Source: Coffea arabica (lineage: Eukaryota; Streptophyta; Magnoliopsida; Gentianales; Rubiaceae). Taken from it: a stretch of DNA of 64,000 nt. Where the stretch lies: contig NC_092317.1 of assembly GCF_036785885.1 (NCBI RefSeq), positions 312,501-376,500 of the forward strand, in the 5' to 3' direction. The notes beneath the pieces were generated by a model. That model worked only from the letters and a program-made list of their open reading frames with translations. It searched no databases and was not told where the DNA came from. Both the position numbers and the translations under genes were made by a program. This document shows, piece by piece, positions 45,664 to 58,609 of the stretch. Numbering within the stretch: position 1 is the first letter of the stretch; each line of letters opens with the position of its first letter.

Positions 45664-46979
45664 GAGATTATCTAGTCAAAATAAGTAGTTGAGCTCAACT
45701 AACATTCAAAATATGTCCAGAACCCCCCCTATCCCCTACCTCCCCCACAAACAATTGGCTGGATCGAGTGTGAGAAAGCAAAGAGCTGAAAGAAGAAATG
45801 AAGACAAGTTTAAAGTTGTTGGCTAAAGTAGGGATCCTCTGTATACATGTGGCTTGAACGAAGTCTCAGCGGTTAAGATAGACTGTATACTTGTGGTTGG
45901 AACAAAAATATTTGATCAAACATGGCTGCAGTGCGTAGAAATCAGTATGGCTCAATGAATCTTGACCTGCTTTGTTGTGGTCTACGACTGATCATGAACG
46001 TCCATCCCATTGCGTGGACTGAGAATGGTTGACCTTCATGAGATGCAGAGCTGCCAAGAACTGTCCTTGTTGTCGCAATTTTAATTTCCTCCTTTGGGCC
46101 TTTGATTTGACAGGGATGGCAACGGGGACGGTTTTGGAGGACCAGGGCAGGAACGGTTATAGGTGCAACCGATTCATAAAGTTATATGTATTTTGCACAC
46201 GATATAAATTTATTTGTACATGATATAACTTATTTTTTATAATGTGTAATTTTAGAACAAAATTTTGTAAATTCCATACATATTGTTAAAAATGAAGTAC
46301 AAGATGATATCCGAATCGTATAATTTTTTTTGGCCAAATCTTGACCGTAAACTGTTCAAAAACGATCATCAAACCGTCCCTGCCCCAAATCTCGATTTTG
46401 ATATAGGGACCTCTTCTCTACAAAAATAAAAAAAAAAATTCCACAACCCTAATATAACATAACATGTTACTTAATTCATATAAATATATTTATATAATAA
46501 CAATAGCATAGCATTTATTTCATATTATACAAATAAAGACACGTATGGATATTATACATATAAGGAGACGTATGGATATTATTCTAGATTAAAATTTAGG
46601 TGGCCATTCCCGTCCCGCGGTCCCCACAGTTGCCATCCATCCGTATTTGACGTTGCAGCTCTTTCCCAAAAAAAAAAAAAAGAAGAAGAAAATGCTAATA
46701 CAGGTCGTAAATTATTGAAGTTTGAATGGAAGACGACACATTAACTAAACCAAACAGGTCGAAGTACAACCTAGTGTGCCGGTAATTTGAGTTTGGTCGT
46801 TGGAGCAGTGAGTGGAGAGTAACAATTTCCTCTTTCTCTGCCACCACTCCATCCTTGGTCCTCTCAATACAAAACTGGGTTCATTCTGATTCTGTTCAAA
46901 CAAAAACAAAAACAAGAACAAGAACAAAAACATCCACCGATTATGAACACTACTACTCAATGGGATGTGGGGAGTCAGT
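45664..46979. other. GLR promoter region and PEPR 3' flank
   Basis: This 1.3-kb gap separates two minus-strand genes. It holds the GLR upstream region and an hAT-like element (46111-46642). A stretch next to 46980 is probably PEPR 3' UTR. No further gene is seen. Confidence 0.5.
46111..46642. mobile_element. hAT-like MITE between GLR and PEPR genes
   Basis: The left end CAGGGATGGCAACGGGGACG mirrors the right end (CGTCCCGCGGTCCCC, then GTTGCCATCC). Flanks are TGATTTGA and GTATTTGA, six of eight bases matching. The interior is AT-rich with GACCGT/ACGGTC words and no coding capacity. Confidence 0.6.
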
Positions 46980-49900
46980 TTAGTTTCTATAACTGCATAC
47001 TAATGGATTTGATTTGCTTCTACAAGTAGAAGCAGAAGCAGAAGCGGGGTATGCATCTGTGAGCTGCTTCACTACATCTCTCATTGAAGGCCTTTTGCTC
47101 GGCTCCTTCTCCGTGCATCTCAGTGCCACTAAAAGAACATTGGTAGCCTGCTCCATGACACTCGAATCTATAAATTCATCCAAAAGCCCTGGATCAACTG
47201 CATCCTTGATTTCTTCTGCTTCATTCCAAACTGACCGAACCCAGCTCACAAGGTCTTCTTCCCCTTCCCCGTCGTTGAATGAACAAGAAGGATCTAGCAG
47301 TGGCTTCTTCCTAGTTACCAACTCCAGCAGAACGACCCCATAGCTATACACGTCCGACTCCTTGCTCTTTGTTGTTGTGAATGCATTCTCTGTCAAAATT
47401 GTCAAAATACCACAACCACCAGTTAGTACCCTGTGTTAAAAAAAAACCAACACAATCTATAAAGAGTTTGGCAAATGGCAATGGCACAAACACATTACAT
47501 TAATTACCTGGTGCTATATACCCGACAGTTCCAATAACTGCGCTGCATGACATGGAAGCTGCTTGTTGTTCATCGAGAAGCTTGGCAAGCCCGAAATCGG
47601 ATATATGAGGCTCCCATTCAGAATCCAACAGTATGTTCATAGGCTTAATGTCTCTGTGCACTATTGCGGGATCGCAGTCAAAATGAAGATATGATAGTCC
47701 TTGAGCGGTGCCGAGCGCTATCTTATAACGAATGCTCCACTCCAATTGAAGAGGTGGATTCCGCTCGTGAAGAACGTCGTGCAGGCTTCCATTCTTCATG
47801 TAGTTGTACAAAATCAAGCCATAGTCCTTTCTAAACCAGAATTCTTCCAACTTGACAAGGTTCCGGTGCCTTACAGCTCCAATCGTCTGAATTTCTCTGA
47901 TCATACTTTTGCTTCCACCCCTACTTCCCGCCGACGAAACCTTCTTTACGGCATACACTCTACCTGAGCTCAATGAAGCCTTATACACCGTTCCATGCGC
48001 GCCCCTCCCAATCACGTACTTACCACTCAGGTTCTCCGTGGCTTCCATTATTTCATTGAGCAGCGAAGAAGCACCTCCTTCAGCAGCAATTGCATTTTGC
48101 AGTTTAGGTCCTTTCCTCCGCAGGAACATGTAAGCAAGCCCACCGAGTAGTGAGATGCAAAGTAATGATGACCCCAGCGCTATCATTACCGTTCCTACTT
48201 TGCTGCGGCCTCTTTTATTCTCCGATTGAATAGTGCAAGGTCTCGAGAAACTCTTCTCCGTACAACTCGAGCTGCCACCTGAAAGACAATTGACGCAAAG
48301 ACCCAAATTTCCTTCAAATGAAGAAGGAGACGAGTTCAGGAGCTTGAGTAATGTTGCAGGTACTGGACCAGCAAAATGATTGTGGGAGACGTTTATGAAC
48401 ACCAATGAGTGCATGTTATCAAGGACCCCTAAGCTTCCCGATAGATTGTTGGAAGATATATCCAGATCTTCCAGCATGTCTAATCTCCCGAGCTCAGGAG
48501 GAACTTGACCCATCAATCTGTTACTGCTCAAATTCAACGACCTCATATTTTCACCAGCCTGCGGTGATCCAACTGATGCCGGAATGCTTCCGCCAAATGA
48601 ATTTCCTCCAAGATGCAGTGTTGAGAGCCTTTCGAATTCAAACAGAAAAACTGGGATATCACCCGCAAATCTATTCTCACTCAGACCCAAGGTTGATAAC
48701 TCTGTCAGGCTCCTAAAACTGGCTGGAATCGAGCCATTTAACAAGTTATTACTGACTTCAAGTTCCGAGAGCTTTTCACAGGTGGACAGTTGAAATGGCA
48801 ATTCACCTTCCAAACTGTTGTGAGATAGATCTATGGCCTGAAGCTCCACAAGTCTTCCTAGCTCGGGATGTATAGGCCCAGAGAGTTTATTCATGGATAG
48901 GTCAATAGAGGTAACTTTTGTTAGATTCGCCAAGCTTATAGGTATTTCCCCACTCAAGTTATTGCTGCTGAGGTTTATGTACACAAGGTTGGGATTCTCT
49001 ACAAAGTCAGGAATGATGCCAGTGAGATGATTCTGTTTGAGAATCAGCCTCGTTAAATTAGAACAGCTTCCGACACCAGGCGGAATGCTGCCTCGAAAAT
49101 CATTTTGGCCCAAGTTCAGCTTCCTCAACTGATTTCCAAAGCAAAGATCCGGAGGAATAGGCCCCGTGAATCGGTTACTAGTTAAATCTATTTGCACTAA
49201 GGTGCTGTTAATTCCCAGTCCTTGAGGTACAACTCCAGTAAACTGGTTTTCGAACAGAGACAGGTTCCTTAACTGCTTTAGTTCGGTGATTTCGATGGGT
49301 ATCTCCCCAGAAAGATTGTTTTGATAAACTAGAAGATTCTGAAGGCTTTGAATCTTCCATATACCAAGAGGGATTTCGCCAGTCAAATGGTTGGTAAAGA
49401 GAAACAGGCTCTGCAGCTGGCTGAGCTTTTCTAGCTCAACTGGAATTTGGCCTACTAGTTGGTTTTCCTCTATCCGCAGATCAACCAAGGACGCGCACCG
49501 TCCCAGCTCCGGTGGAATTTCTCCTGACAGCCTGTTGTCCGAGAGATAAAGATTCATCAGGTTTCCTAGTTGGGCAAAAGAGGGAGGAATTGGGCCGGTT
49601 AAGGCACAACTGACAGCAGCAAATTGTGTTAGGCTGCTGCAATTTCCCAAAGCTGGTGGAATGCTTCCCGTGAAGTTGTTGAAAGAGAAAACAAATGTGT
49701 CCATCTCTTTGCAGTTCCCGGAAACGAAAGGAACGTTGCCCTCGAGCATGTTGCTGCTTACATCGAAATAAACCAGGTGCTCAAGACTGTCGAGAGCGTC
49801 CGGTAATGATCCAACCAACTGGTTGTCACCCAAATAGAGTTCTTGCAAGGAAGTGCAGTTTGCTATGGAGGGCGGAATGGTCCCTGACAAGTGATTTCCG

Positions 49901-50499
49901 TAGAGCCACAGAGACACAAGCTCGCTGGCGTTTCCAACATTGGATGGGATGGTGCCGGTCAGTCGATTGGTGCTGAGGTAAACGGTGTGAAGGGCTGGGA
50001 TGGAAAACAAGGAGCGGGGTAGGGTACCAGTCAGAGAATTGTCGTACAGGCTTAAGTAGGAAAGACGGTACAAGTTGCCGAGGGCGAGAGGCAGTCGTCC
50101 CGTGAAGTTGTTGGAAGAGAGATCCAAGTGCTGGAGACGAGTGGAGTTTCCTAGTTGGGAAGGAATTGAACCAGAAAAGGCGTTGAAGCTCAAGTCAAGT
50201 ACGGTCAAGTGATATAAACGAGAAATTTCAGGTCCCAATTGGCCAGAAATGCCATAGCCGGAAAGATTCAAAGAAACCACGAAGAATTGATGACTGGGGT
50301 GGCATTGGACTCCAACCCAAGAAGAGCAAGGGGTGGAATGGGAAGCATTCCAGGTAGATTTGATGGAAGGAGGGGTAAGCGTCCAATGCCTAAGAAGTGA
50401 CAAGAGAGCGGTTCCATCTGAATTGAGAGCAGATACGGCATATACAGATGCGGACAAGCACAAGAAACGCAGCAAACGAATCACAGCAAATATTGCCAT
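46980..50499 (-). CDS. PEPR1: PEPR1/PEPR2-like LRR receptor kinase (2 exons)
   Basis: PEPRs are plasma-membrane receptors for endogenous Pep danger peptides. Exons 50499-47508 and 47389-46980 join in frame to 1133 residues (Arabidopsis PEPR1 has 1123). It starts with a signal peptide (MAIFAVIRLLRFLCLSAS), an LRR N-cap (LNSDGTALLSLLRHW, STPCSSWVGVQC) and about 26 tandem LRRs of the plant form GxIPxxLGNxxxLxxLxLxxN. An outer cysteine pair (near CVNCLSG), one transmembrane helix (about 766-790, VGTVMIALGSSLLCISLLGG) and a kinase domain follow. Kinase motifs are the glycine loop IGRGAHGTVYKA, the lysine in VYAVKKV, the catalytic HRDIKPMN, DFGLAK and GTVGYIAPENAF. All catalytic residues are present, so it is an active RD kinase. 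The single intron, just after YIAP, sits within the activation segment. It could be another member of the same LRR-XI subfamily, but PEPR is the best match. Confidence 0.92.
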
Positions 50500-53400
50500 C
50501 CTTTTTTCTTTTTTTTTCTGTCTTCGCTTCCCTTTTTATCCCAAAAAACGAAAAGGAAGGCAGAAAAGCTACGGGAAGAGACGACAGAAACGGTAGGGAA
50601 TTATCGAGAATTAAATAGTTACCCTGAAAAGACAAGAAGAAGAAGAAGAAGGAAGAGGAGGAAGAATGATTGCAAAGATGAATGCGGCAGGAAGCTTACT
50701 AGAATACATGACCCCAAGTGGAAATAGGAAGAAGAGTGATGAGGAGGAGGAGGGTGGTGGGAAGAAAGCATTTGAGTTTTGAGTAGCAGCAGCAGTAAGC
50801 AAGCAGATGAGGTGGAAGAAAAGGGGGGCGGTGGACGGTCATGAATGTTACGAGGCATCGGCCCCAGCAGCAGTGGCAGTAGAGAGCATTGAGAGCTGAA
50901 TGAGAGGAAGGGGGTTGGTTTGTTTATTTTTATAGGAGTTAACGGACAGACTACTACTACTCTACCATCCTCCTCCTATTTATTGTGTTGTTGGTTAGGA
51001 GGAACTTTTTTTTATTAGTAGTATTAGGAATTTAGGATAGAATAATATACTAGTAATTTATTATTAAGTGTATCAAAGACAGCAACTACTAAACGACTCA
51101 CTCGAAACGGGAAGACAGACAACACAGCCCCTATGCTATGCTAATGCTAATGCTGCTCCCTAAACCCAACTTCCTCAAGTCTTCCCTACTTTACAAATCC
51201 AATCAATCAAAATTTGCATTAGAATAATAGATGATGATCACCTCTTTTTGCTCTCTTTTGACCCACCACCAGTGACCACGCCGGCCACCACCCAGCCCCA
51301 TCATCCTTCCACCGAATTTAATTCTTTTTTTTTTTTTTTTAACAATCCTCCTGTCTCCGTCCTCTTTTTTCCAGCTTCTCACAATTACTGCTAGGGCCCT
51401 ATTTTGGTTACTTGGGAGAAATCAAATAGGCAGAAACAGTTTCTATATTTCATTACCATACGAATCTAGTAATGGGAACTGGAGAATGAGCTTGCAGGAA
51501 CTGTCTGCCATTGCCATTGCCAATGCCATCCACCCAACCACACAACACCGTCTCCACTCTACCCGTACGGACTCTTAAAAATTTATATAACTTTCTGGAT
51601 AATTAAACTGCTTGGACACAAATTTGTTGGTTAGCCTCCTAATTATTCACATCCCAGTTACTAGTTGGCCGGAATCTTCCAGCTTTCGTTCCGTTTTCTT
51701 CATGTTTGTTCCCGTCCCCCCACAATAGTATCGGTGTTAGAACTAGGGCTAAAAAAACGTGGACTAATTAAATCAAGGTTGAACAGCCTTTTACTTTTGG
51801 TAAAATATCAAATTGGGTTCGAGTTTGATTTGATTAACATAACATTGAAATTTACTTACAAGTAAAAAAAACTCAAGTTACCAGAGTTCGACTCAAGGTC
51901 GACTTGATCATTTAATTTCAGCTCAACAAATAAAGAAATAATCTTGAACAGAATTTCAAATTCGTTAATATGAACGTTCGATTTCGTCAGGTTGATTTAC
52001 ACTCCTACTTGGAACCGCTTCGATATCTTTCATATACGTCACGCAATAACAATAATGTGGACCGGCGTTCATTTCCATATTTATTTTGTTTTGCACGTTG
52101 TATGAATTTTTCAAAGCAATTCCTCCTTAGTGGAAGTTGTTGGTAAGCGCATCAACAAGAAGAGGTGATCCAACTATTTCATGCTCAATTCCTGGAAAAT
52201 GGGGTGGGGGATCAATTTCTGACGCAACCTTCGGATGCCAAACTCCAAACTAGAAAATTGAATTTGGGCTGCTCTGCTGAAATTGAAAATGACTCGTCAA
52301 TCACTCACACTAATAAAGCGGAGAAGAGGGGAAGCAGCACAGCACCTCTTCTTACTCGGTTTCACACACCAATGACCAACCAAAGTGAGTCGTGAAGTGA
52401 AGGAAGGGGGATTCCGTTGACGTACGCGGTCGCGGACTGATTTCTTTCCTTTTCTTTTCTCTCTCTCTTTTTCCCCAGGAGCAAAACCTTTCAAACAAAA
52501 CGAAGCAGCAATCAGTCAGTCATAAAGAAGATGTGGTAAACGGAGTTTCACATTTATTTACAGGAGTAGTGGTTGTGGGTTAAAAAGTTCTAACCCACTA
52601 AGGCTCCAGCTGAAACTCTTCCTCAATTAACTCGCATTTTCCACCTCATCTCGCGCGGTGGAAGCAGGCACATACATCACAGCCACAGGATCCATCATTT
52701 CACACACCACCACCAACACAGCCCCCTCCCAAAACCCCCAAATATTTTTTAACTTTAGGAATAACTCAAAAAGATTTAGTAGTCAGTGATTATGTCTGAA
52801 GTCTTAGGAGATGATCTTTCACTCCTGCGCCTGCAGAAAAGCATTTATTATTTTACCAAACTTATTAGAGAATTGCTTCAGACAACCCAAATTGTACCGT
52901 TTCAGAAACCATTCCAGTAAAATATATTATTGATTCTCAATACTATAAACTTTTCCCCAACTTAACTATAAAATCAAGATCAAAATGAGAACATCTAGTT
53001 AGCTAATGTGAAATCTAGATTAGGCTGTTTAAACCAGCCGACGAAGAAGGGCCACAGTCGATCAGGAACCAAAAAGGTCCTCTGACGTCGTTTGGTTTTA
53101 GGGTATCTTCAACGTTTAGACCCACGACAGACAGAGGTAGGGGAGGAAGAAATCCTTCCGAGCCTCCTTGCATGCTAACATCAGGGCACACGGATAACTC
53201 AGACTACACAAAGCGCAGCGCCGCACTTTGCCCAAACTTTTTGAGTCGAGACATGAGATCAATTACAAGAGACGTTGATCTACAAAACCTGAAATTTTAC
53301 AATCACAGGGCTAAAACAAAAGAAAATAAGCGGGGCAACGAACAGAAACGTCCAACATTTATTGCTAGGGTAGATATATACTTCAAATCTTTCTTGTTTC

Positions 53401-54321
53401 AATATTCTCCCTCCCTCCCTCCATCCCTCCCTCTCTCACTTCACTGCGCTAGACTTCAAACAAGTTGCAGGCAGAGAGCTGGGAAGGCCTCCTAAGCTCA
53501 GAGCCAACTTCCAGCCACGTAAAACAACAACTCAACCAGATGCCAACCTCAAACGTCTAGAATCAGACTGTCCTACTGGAGTTCTGGTATCCAGCAACTA
53601 GAGCAGATCACCAAAATGAACAGCAGCTCCAGCAACAATTGACCCTGCATAACAACAATAGAATGGACAACATTCCAGATTCTTGGATTTGCTCATCATG
53701 CAAAGCCTGGACGCCAAGAGCGTCATAGAGCTAATGAACTTATCTTAAGCTTAAGCTTTCATCGAAAGATGCTAGTGACAGCAACGTGATCTGAGTATAA
53801 TTATCATGACTTATGATATGGGTTTCTAAAATTTCCATGTCATGATGATTGTGCCTGGGGATGAGCCTCAGTTCATTGTGACATAGCATGGCATGTGGTA
53901 TCCATGGGATCTATAATACATATTGATGACATGGAGAAAATTGGTTTGCAAGGCAACATGTGTAAAAGAAAAGCATTCCTGACATTGTAAAGAGTTGAGG
54001 AGTGAAAACCATAAGATTCAACAGCTACAATCCCATGCACCCTTGACATAATATATAGAAACAAAAGTCCTAATCAAGCTAAGAATCATTCTAAGATAGC
54101 ATTGCCGGAATGCATATGTCCTGCATAAGCAAAATATAACATGGCCCAACAATATGTTCATGAGACCATTTCGTGCATTCATTAACATGTAAGATGCTAA
54201 TGCTGATGACTTGATGACAAAATGGATGCATGCAACAGCTGCACGATGCATCCTATCATATGTAGTGGTTTGTTTTGCTCAGAGCATAAAGAACAGAATA
54301 CATCCCCTTCCAGCCAGTCAG
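50500..54321. other. PEPR promoter and gene-free stretch, 3.8 kb
   Basis: 50500-50930 is purine/pyrimidine-biased sequence (GAAGAAGAAG tracts near 50635) that probably holds the PEPR 5' UTR and promoter. 51735-52010 looks like a worn hAT-type MITE (GGGCTAAAAAAACG to TTGATTTACACTCCTA). A hairpin TGGGTTA...TAACCCA lies near 52576-52598. A CCCT-rich tract is at 53410-53435. 53500-54321 may contain 3' UTR of the RRM gene. No supported gene. Confidence 0.45.
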
Positions 54322-57300
54322 CTACTGGTAGGTCATAGTTGGCACGGCTCCATTAGCACCGGGAGCAACTGCTGGATGGTTGGAATCCTTCCTTCTCCCA
54401 AATGGGTTCTTGGAATACGTTTCTAATATTAAGAGAAAAACAATGGCCAGGATAAAAGGAGACACAAAACTATGTAACTAGCTAGATTAAGAAAGCAAGA
54501 AAATGTTGATATAAATCTAGAGAGAGAATGAGGATGTCAGAGTGTGTACGGCCACACACAGTAGAGACACACATGCAAACTAAGTCCAGAAAAAGTCATA
54601 TACAAAGGATATTGGATCCGCATGCCAACCGAACCAGAGCTAGGTATGACAGCACCCTGCAAATTATGATGCACATTGGTAGCACTATTGACATCCTGCA
54701 GAACAAAACCAAGAACTCAAATGACAATCTAAGAAAGGCAAACAGCTATAAGACCAAGGAATTGCATCAGAGAGCAATTGCATCCTCGGATACTCACTTC
54801 AAACTCAATGAAGCAGACTGTGTGTCTTTCCTGCCTCAATACCTTCATCTGCTTAAAACCAGGTTGTCTATGGTCATACAAAACAAAGCACAAGAAATGA
54901 ATTAGTATCACTGAAGAAACATTTTCGCTTCTCTCAACATCTTAAGAAGAAATAAAAAATGAAAAAGATGCATACGCGCTGAAAAGACTCCTGAGCTCTT
55001 CCTCATTTATGTTCTCTCCAAGATTTCCAATGAACAGTGTGTTGCATGGCGGGTTGTCCTTAGTGTTCTACAAGACAGCAACAGAACTGCCTCACAAAGG
55101 GGAAGCAGAAGAAGATAAAGAACAGAAAGTACTCAAAAATTAATAGTACCGGGAACTGCGCCAGACTGGAACCAAAACTGAGAGCCGGAGAGGAACCGTA
55201 GGTAACGGATCCGATTCCGGTTCCAGTTCCAGTTCTCTAAAAATAGAACCAGAGCCATCTAAAAAATTTGAGGAAAAATAAAGCTTGGGCCAAGTCCATG
55301 CTGTCCAACTTGGAAATATTCTTAATTTCTCCAAAATCCTGTATCTAGTCTTCTATTTAAAATTGTTACTAACATTCAATAGTGTGAGGTGATGAATATA
55401 CAGAAAGCAATTGCAATAACCCACCTTTCAATAAGCTTCCTCTTTTACCCTTTTTTTCTGGGGGAAGGACAGGCATATTCGCATTCATGGGCACCTTGCT
55501 GTACTTTTCATGAAGTTTCTATCATTTTTTCTATTCCTTATTCAATAATAATAATAAAATCAAAATCCTACTTTCTTCTATATTTATTTTCTTCACATCT
55601 GCTTTATTTTAAATATATTGTCACATTATTCTCGCAACAGGAACAGGAACCGGAACCAAAACCAGGACCGTAACGGGAACCAGAACTGGAAGTTTCAGAA
55701 CCCATTACTGGGAACTGTCATATAAGGTGCGGTTTTGGTTCCACCATTCCAAGGAACCGAAACCAGTAGTTCTAGAACTGTAACCGCAGTTCTAAAACCA
55801 TGGCCATGTCTACTCATGACGACTTCCCCCCATATAAAAGATAAGTGAATCATTACTATTTTTTGACCTAAAAGCAAAAGAAAGCACTAAATTCCCCTAC
55901 ATCAAAATTTCCAGTAATGTCCTCTCTTCATATGCCCAAAGATTTATGCAAACCCAAAAAAAGACAAAAGACAAAGTTAACCATTAAAAAGAGACAGACT
56001 TAGGATTGGAGCCAAAATTTAGTAGATAATGTAGTCTGATTGAGCTTTATACATTCAGCCTTCTGAATAATGACATTTTATACATTAATCAAAGATTCTG
56101 GAACTCGTCATGCTTTGCCGTGCTGGCCAAGGAGACTTTCTAACTACACATATTATGGTTTTGAACCCTTACAGGCGGGCATTTTGACTTTGCTCCCTGA
56201 CATATATCCAATAGCATGAAAGCAGATGGAACATAAACAAAACAACGATACAAACTATCAGGGTGCAAAATTCAAGCCATATTATCTGTCTAGAACACAG
56301 CAAAATTGCTAAACTAAGAGACATGTATCAAAACAGAATATAGATGTAGGTCACCTGAACAGGTACATAACTGCTTGGAGCCGAAACAGGGGCAGGAGCA
56401 GGCATTGGTACTGGAGCAACAGGATAACCAGCATATGGATCATATGGTGGGGGGGCTGGAGCCATATACCTAAGCCATACAACATAATCTCAGCAAACCA
56501 AAATTTGATATCTAGAGGCAACTTTGGACAATCATCAAACATATATTCGACCAAATAATGCACATGAAGTCATGCTTCCATGCAACAGAATAACTGTGCA
56601 AGGGAAAAACAGGCAGCGAGAAAAGCAGTTTACCCATGGGGCCCCCAAACAGGTGCTGGAGGAGGATGAAAAAGAGATGGACTTGAATAACCTGTGTGCG
56701 TATAATCACCACCAGTTCGCAATCGTTTACTCTGATCATATGCATTTGAGTCGGCAACTATCCCTGCAGAACAAACAGAAAATACATATCCAAATGGCGA
56801 GAAAATTTGCACTTTCAGAACCGTAATACTGATGTCTGAAGTTAGATGGAAAATACTCACCCCTCTTTACAAAAAGATTCTTCTTGGCCATCTCAGTGTG
56901 CAATATCGAATTTGATTCGGCATCAAAAACCAAATCCTGTAGCCCATATACATCATTTGCCCAAGAAAACAAAAAGGAGAACAGTTTTAAAAAAAAAAAA
57001 AAGAAGAAAAAGAAAAAGAAGGATCAACTAGTAGAATAGGGATAACAGAAGAAATTGGAGGTGCAATTACCCGAAGGGCATCCTTGGCAGCAATAGCTTG
57101 CTGAGGAGTGGCAAAGAGGGCAAATCCCATGGGATGTTCGCCTTTGAAGTTGACCTGAGACGCCTCGTATCCCGGCAACCATCTCAGTAGGTTCTGCAGC
57201 TCTCTCTCCTTGACGTCCTCAGGCAGCCCAGATATGAAAATTGTCCGAACCTTAGGGGAGAAGCAAAAAGTTTCAAGTTTCACCCCCTTTTTTTAAATCA

Positions 57301-57497
57301 CTTTCACCGCTACTGTAATAATTCGTCGATGGAAATCTTACCTCATCGATGGGAAGGCGGTTATGATTATCCATGGGGATAGGAGCAGGGTGAGGATGCG
57401 GTGGGGGTGGAGGAGGAGGAGCAGCGACTGGAGGCGGAGGAGGAGCTGCGGCCGGAGGCCATTGCTGGTGGTAGGGGTGAATTCCGGCACCAGCCAT
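54322..57497 (-). CDS. Two-RRM RNA-binding protein, WHI3/scw1-like family (9 exons, last intron U12-type)
   Basis: Exons in transcript order: 57497-57342, 57250-57071, 56936-56861, 56763-56634, 56469-56355, 55067-54976, 54867-54798, 54695-54613 and 54418-54322, in frame, 332 residues. A proline-rich leader (PPPPPVAAPPPPPPPHPH) precedes RRM1 (about 53-125: RTIFISGLPEDVKERELQNL, MGFALFATPQQA). A linker rich in P, A and Y follows (PPPYDPYAGYPVAPVPM). RRM2 is about 227-302 (CNTLFIGNLGENINEEELRS, HTVCFIEFEDVNSA). It ends YSKNPFGRRKDS plus a short tail. This is the layout of plant RRM proteins such as Arabidopsis At3g21215, often labelled cell-wall-integrity scw1-like after yeast WHI3 relatives; RNA targets are unknown. 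The last intron is AT-AC. Intron 5 carries an inverted GGAACC-rich repeat. Confidence 0.92.
54419..54612 (-). other. U12-type AT-AC intron in the RRM gene
   Basis: On the sense strand the intron starts ATATCCTTT, an exact match to the U12 donor consensus, and ends TTAGAAAC. A branch-site-like TCTCTTAAT has its adenosine 10-11 bases before the end. Joining here turns ATC CA plus G TAT TCC AAG into IQYSKNPFG, the conserved family sequence. The nearest GT-AG alternative (GT at 54603-54602 with the TTAG acceptor) puts the last exon in the wrong frame. Confidence 0.92.
55148..55820. repeat. GGAACC-rich inverted-repeat element in RRM gene intron 5
   Basis: Both ends are dense in GGAACC/GGTTCC words (55150-55250; 55638-55800) around an AT-rich centre. 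This is the subterminal architecture of the hAT-like MITEs elsewhere in the window. Exact ends and a target duplication were not found. Confidence 0.5.
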
Positions 57498-57547
57498 AAG
57501 AAATTGAGAAGCAATTGTGATTCTCCGCTATTAGGTCGATCGGAAAT

Positions 57548-57556
57548 AAACCCTAG
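57548..57556 (+). promoter_or_regulatory. Telo-box upstream of the RRM gene
   Basis: AAACCCTAG about 50 bp before the RRM gene start codon (the gene is on the minus strand). Confidence 0.5.
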
Positions 57557-58139
57557 CGGTCCCAGGCAAAGGTAAGACAACGACAACGACGGCTAGTGCT
57601 GGACCACCACCAAAACCACCAACGCAACGCAACTCTCCGATGGATTTGAATTTTGTACTGCTACTTGCTCGAGATTTCTTCCTCTCTTCTTCTTTTTTCC
57701 TTTCTCGGTTTGCTAATTTTCCCTTTCCCCAACACCCCAACCAAACTACTTTTTGGTTGAATTACTGTGGAGAGCCGGAGACCCGGTTCCTTTTTGAAGT
57801 TTCGACTAGACCCCTCACAATTTGTCTGTTTTAACTTCTGCGCCTATACTAAGTTCCTTTTGGAATTTTCTCCCTACTTTAAATGATTTTTTCGATGAGT
57901 TTACTGTTTAAGGGTCAAACTTAGCTCTTATTGTATTTAAATTTTATCAGAACATATCTACTCTCTCTACTCGACTCTGAGATGTTTGTAAATAAAATTT
58001 TACTATCAACATTGTTTGATGAAAATATAAAATCATTGTAAATCATGATTAGGAATTCTGTAATTGCCAGCGACAGTTGTGGACTTAAATTTATGTAACA
58101 AATATATGCACGAGCATATTAAATTTATGTGGCTCCAAA

Positions 58140-58256
58140 TTATTTACCTGCATTACAAATATAATTTTCAACGCACTTTTTTATCTCACATATATCACAT
58201 CACAAAAAAGTGTTACAATAATCATTCCAAATAATATCGTATCCAAACACACTCAA
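58140..58256. mobile_element. Short MITE fragment, same family as 27768-27939
   Basis: Contains TTTTTTATCTCACATATATC, ACATCACAAAAAAGTGTTAC and a right end CGTATCCAAACACACTCA. The left TIR is missing. Confidence 0.6.
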
Positions 58257-58609
58257 AAATCGGAGAACCGATCTAGAAAATACAATTCAATGTGCATGCA
58301 CCACAATTAATTAAGTGAGGCCAAATACACCAAACAGATGGTAATAGGCTATCATTTTATTTTGGCGGGGGAATTAGAATTATTTAGATAACAGATTTGA
58401 TGAAAATCGTAGGGGGCCTATGTATGATCAAGCAAGTGTGGTGGCGTTGGCAGAAGTGTCGTCCAAGGAAACAACAACGGCTTACAGAAAACCTTTGAAA
58501 AAGGCCCAGGAGCCCAATAGAGTAAGTGTACAAAACACAGCCCAAACCTGAGTCTATTGATCGGCATCTTTAGTTTAGGAAGTGAAGAAAGCGGGGGAGC
58601 CGTCTGTAG

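Noticed and set aside
51735-52010. Worn hAT-type MITE upstream of the PEPR gene
   Set aside because: Ends are suggestive but no target duplication or reliable TIR pairing could be shown, so it is only mentioned within the intergenic entry.
54415-54440. Standard TTAG acceptor just before the last RRM-gene exon
   Set aside because: Pairing it with the nearby GT donor puts the conserved SKNPFG sequence out of frame, whereas the AT-AC choice preserves it.
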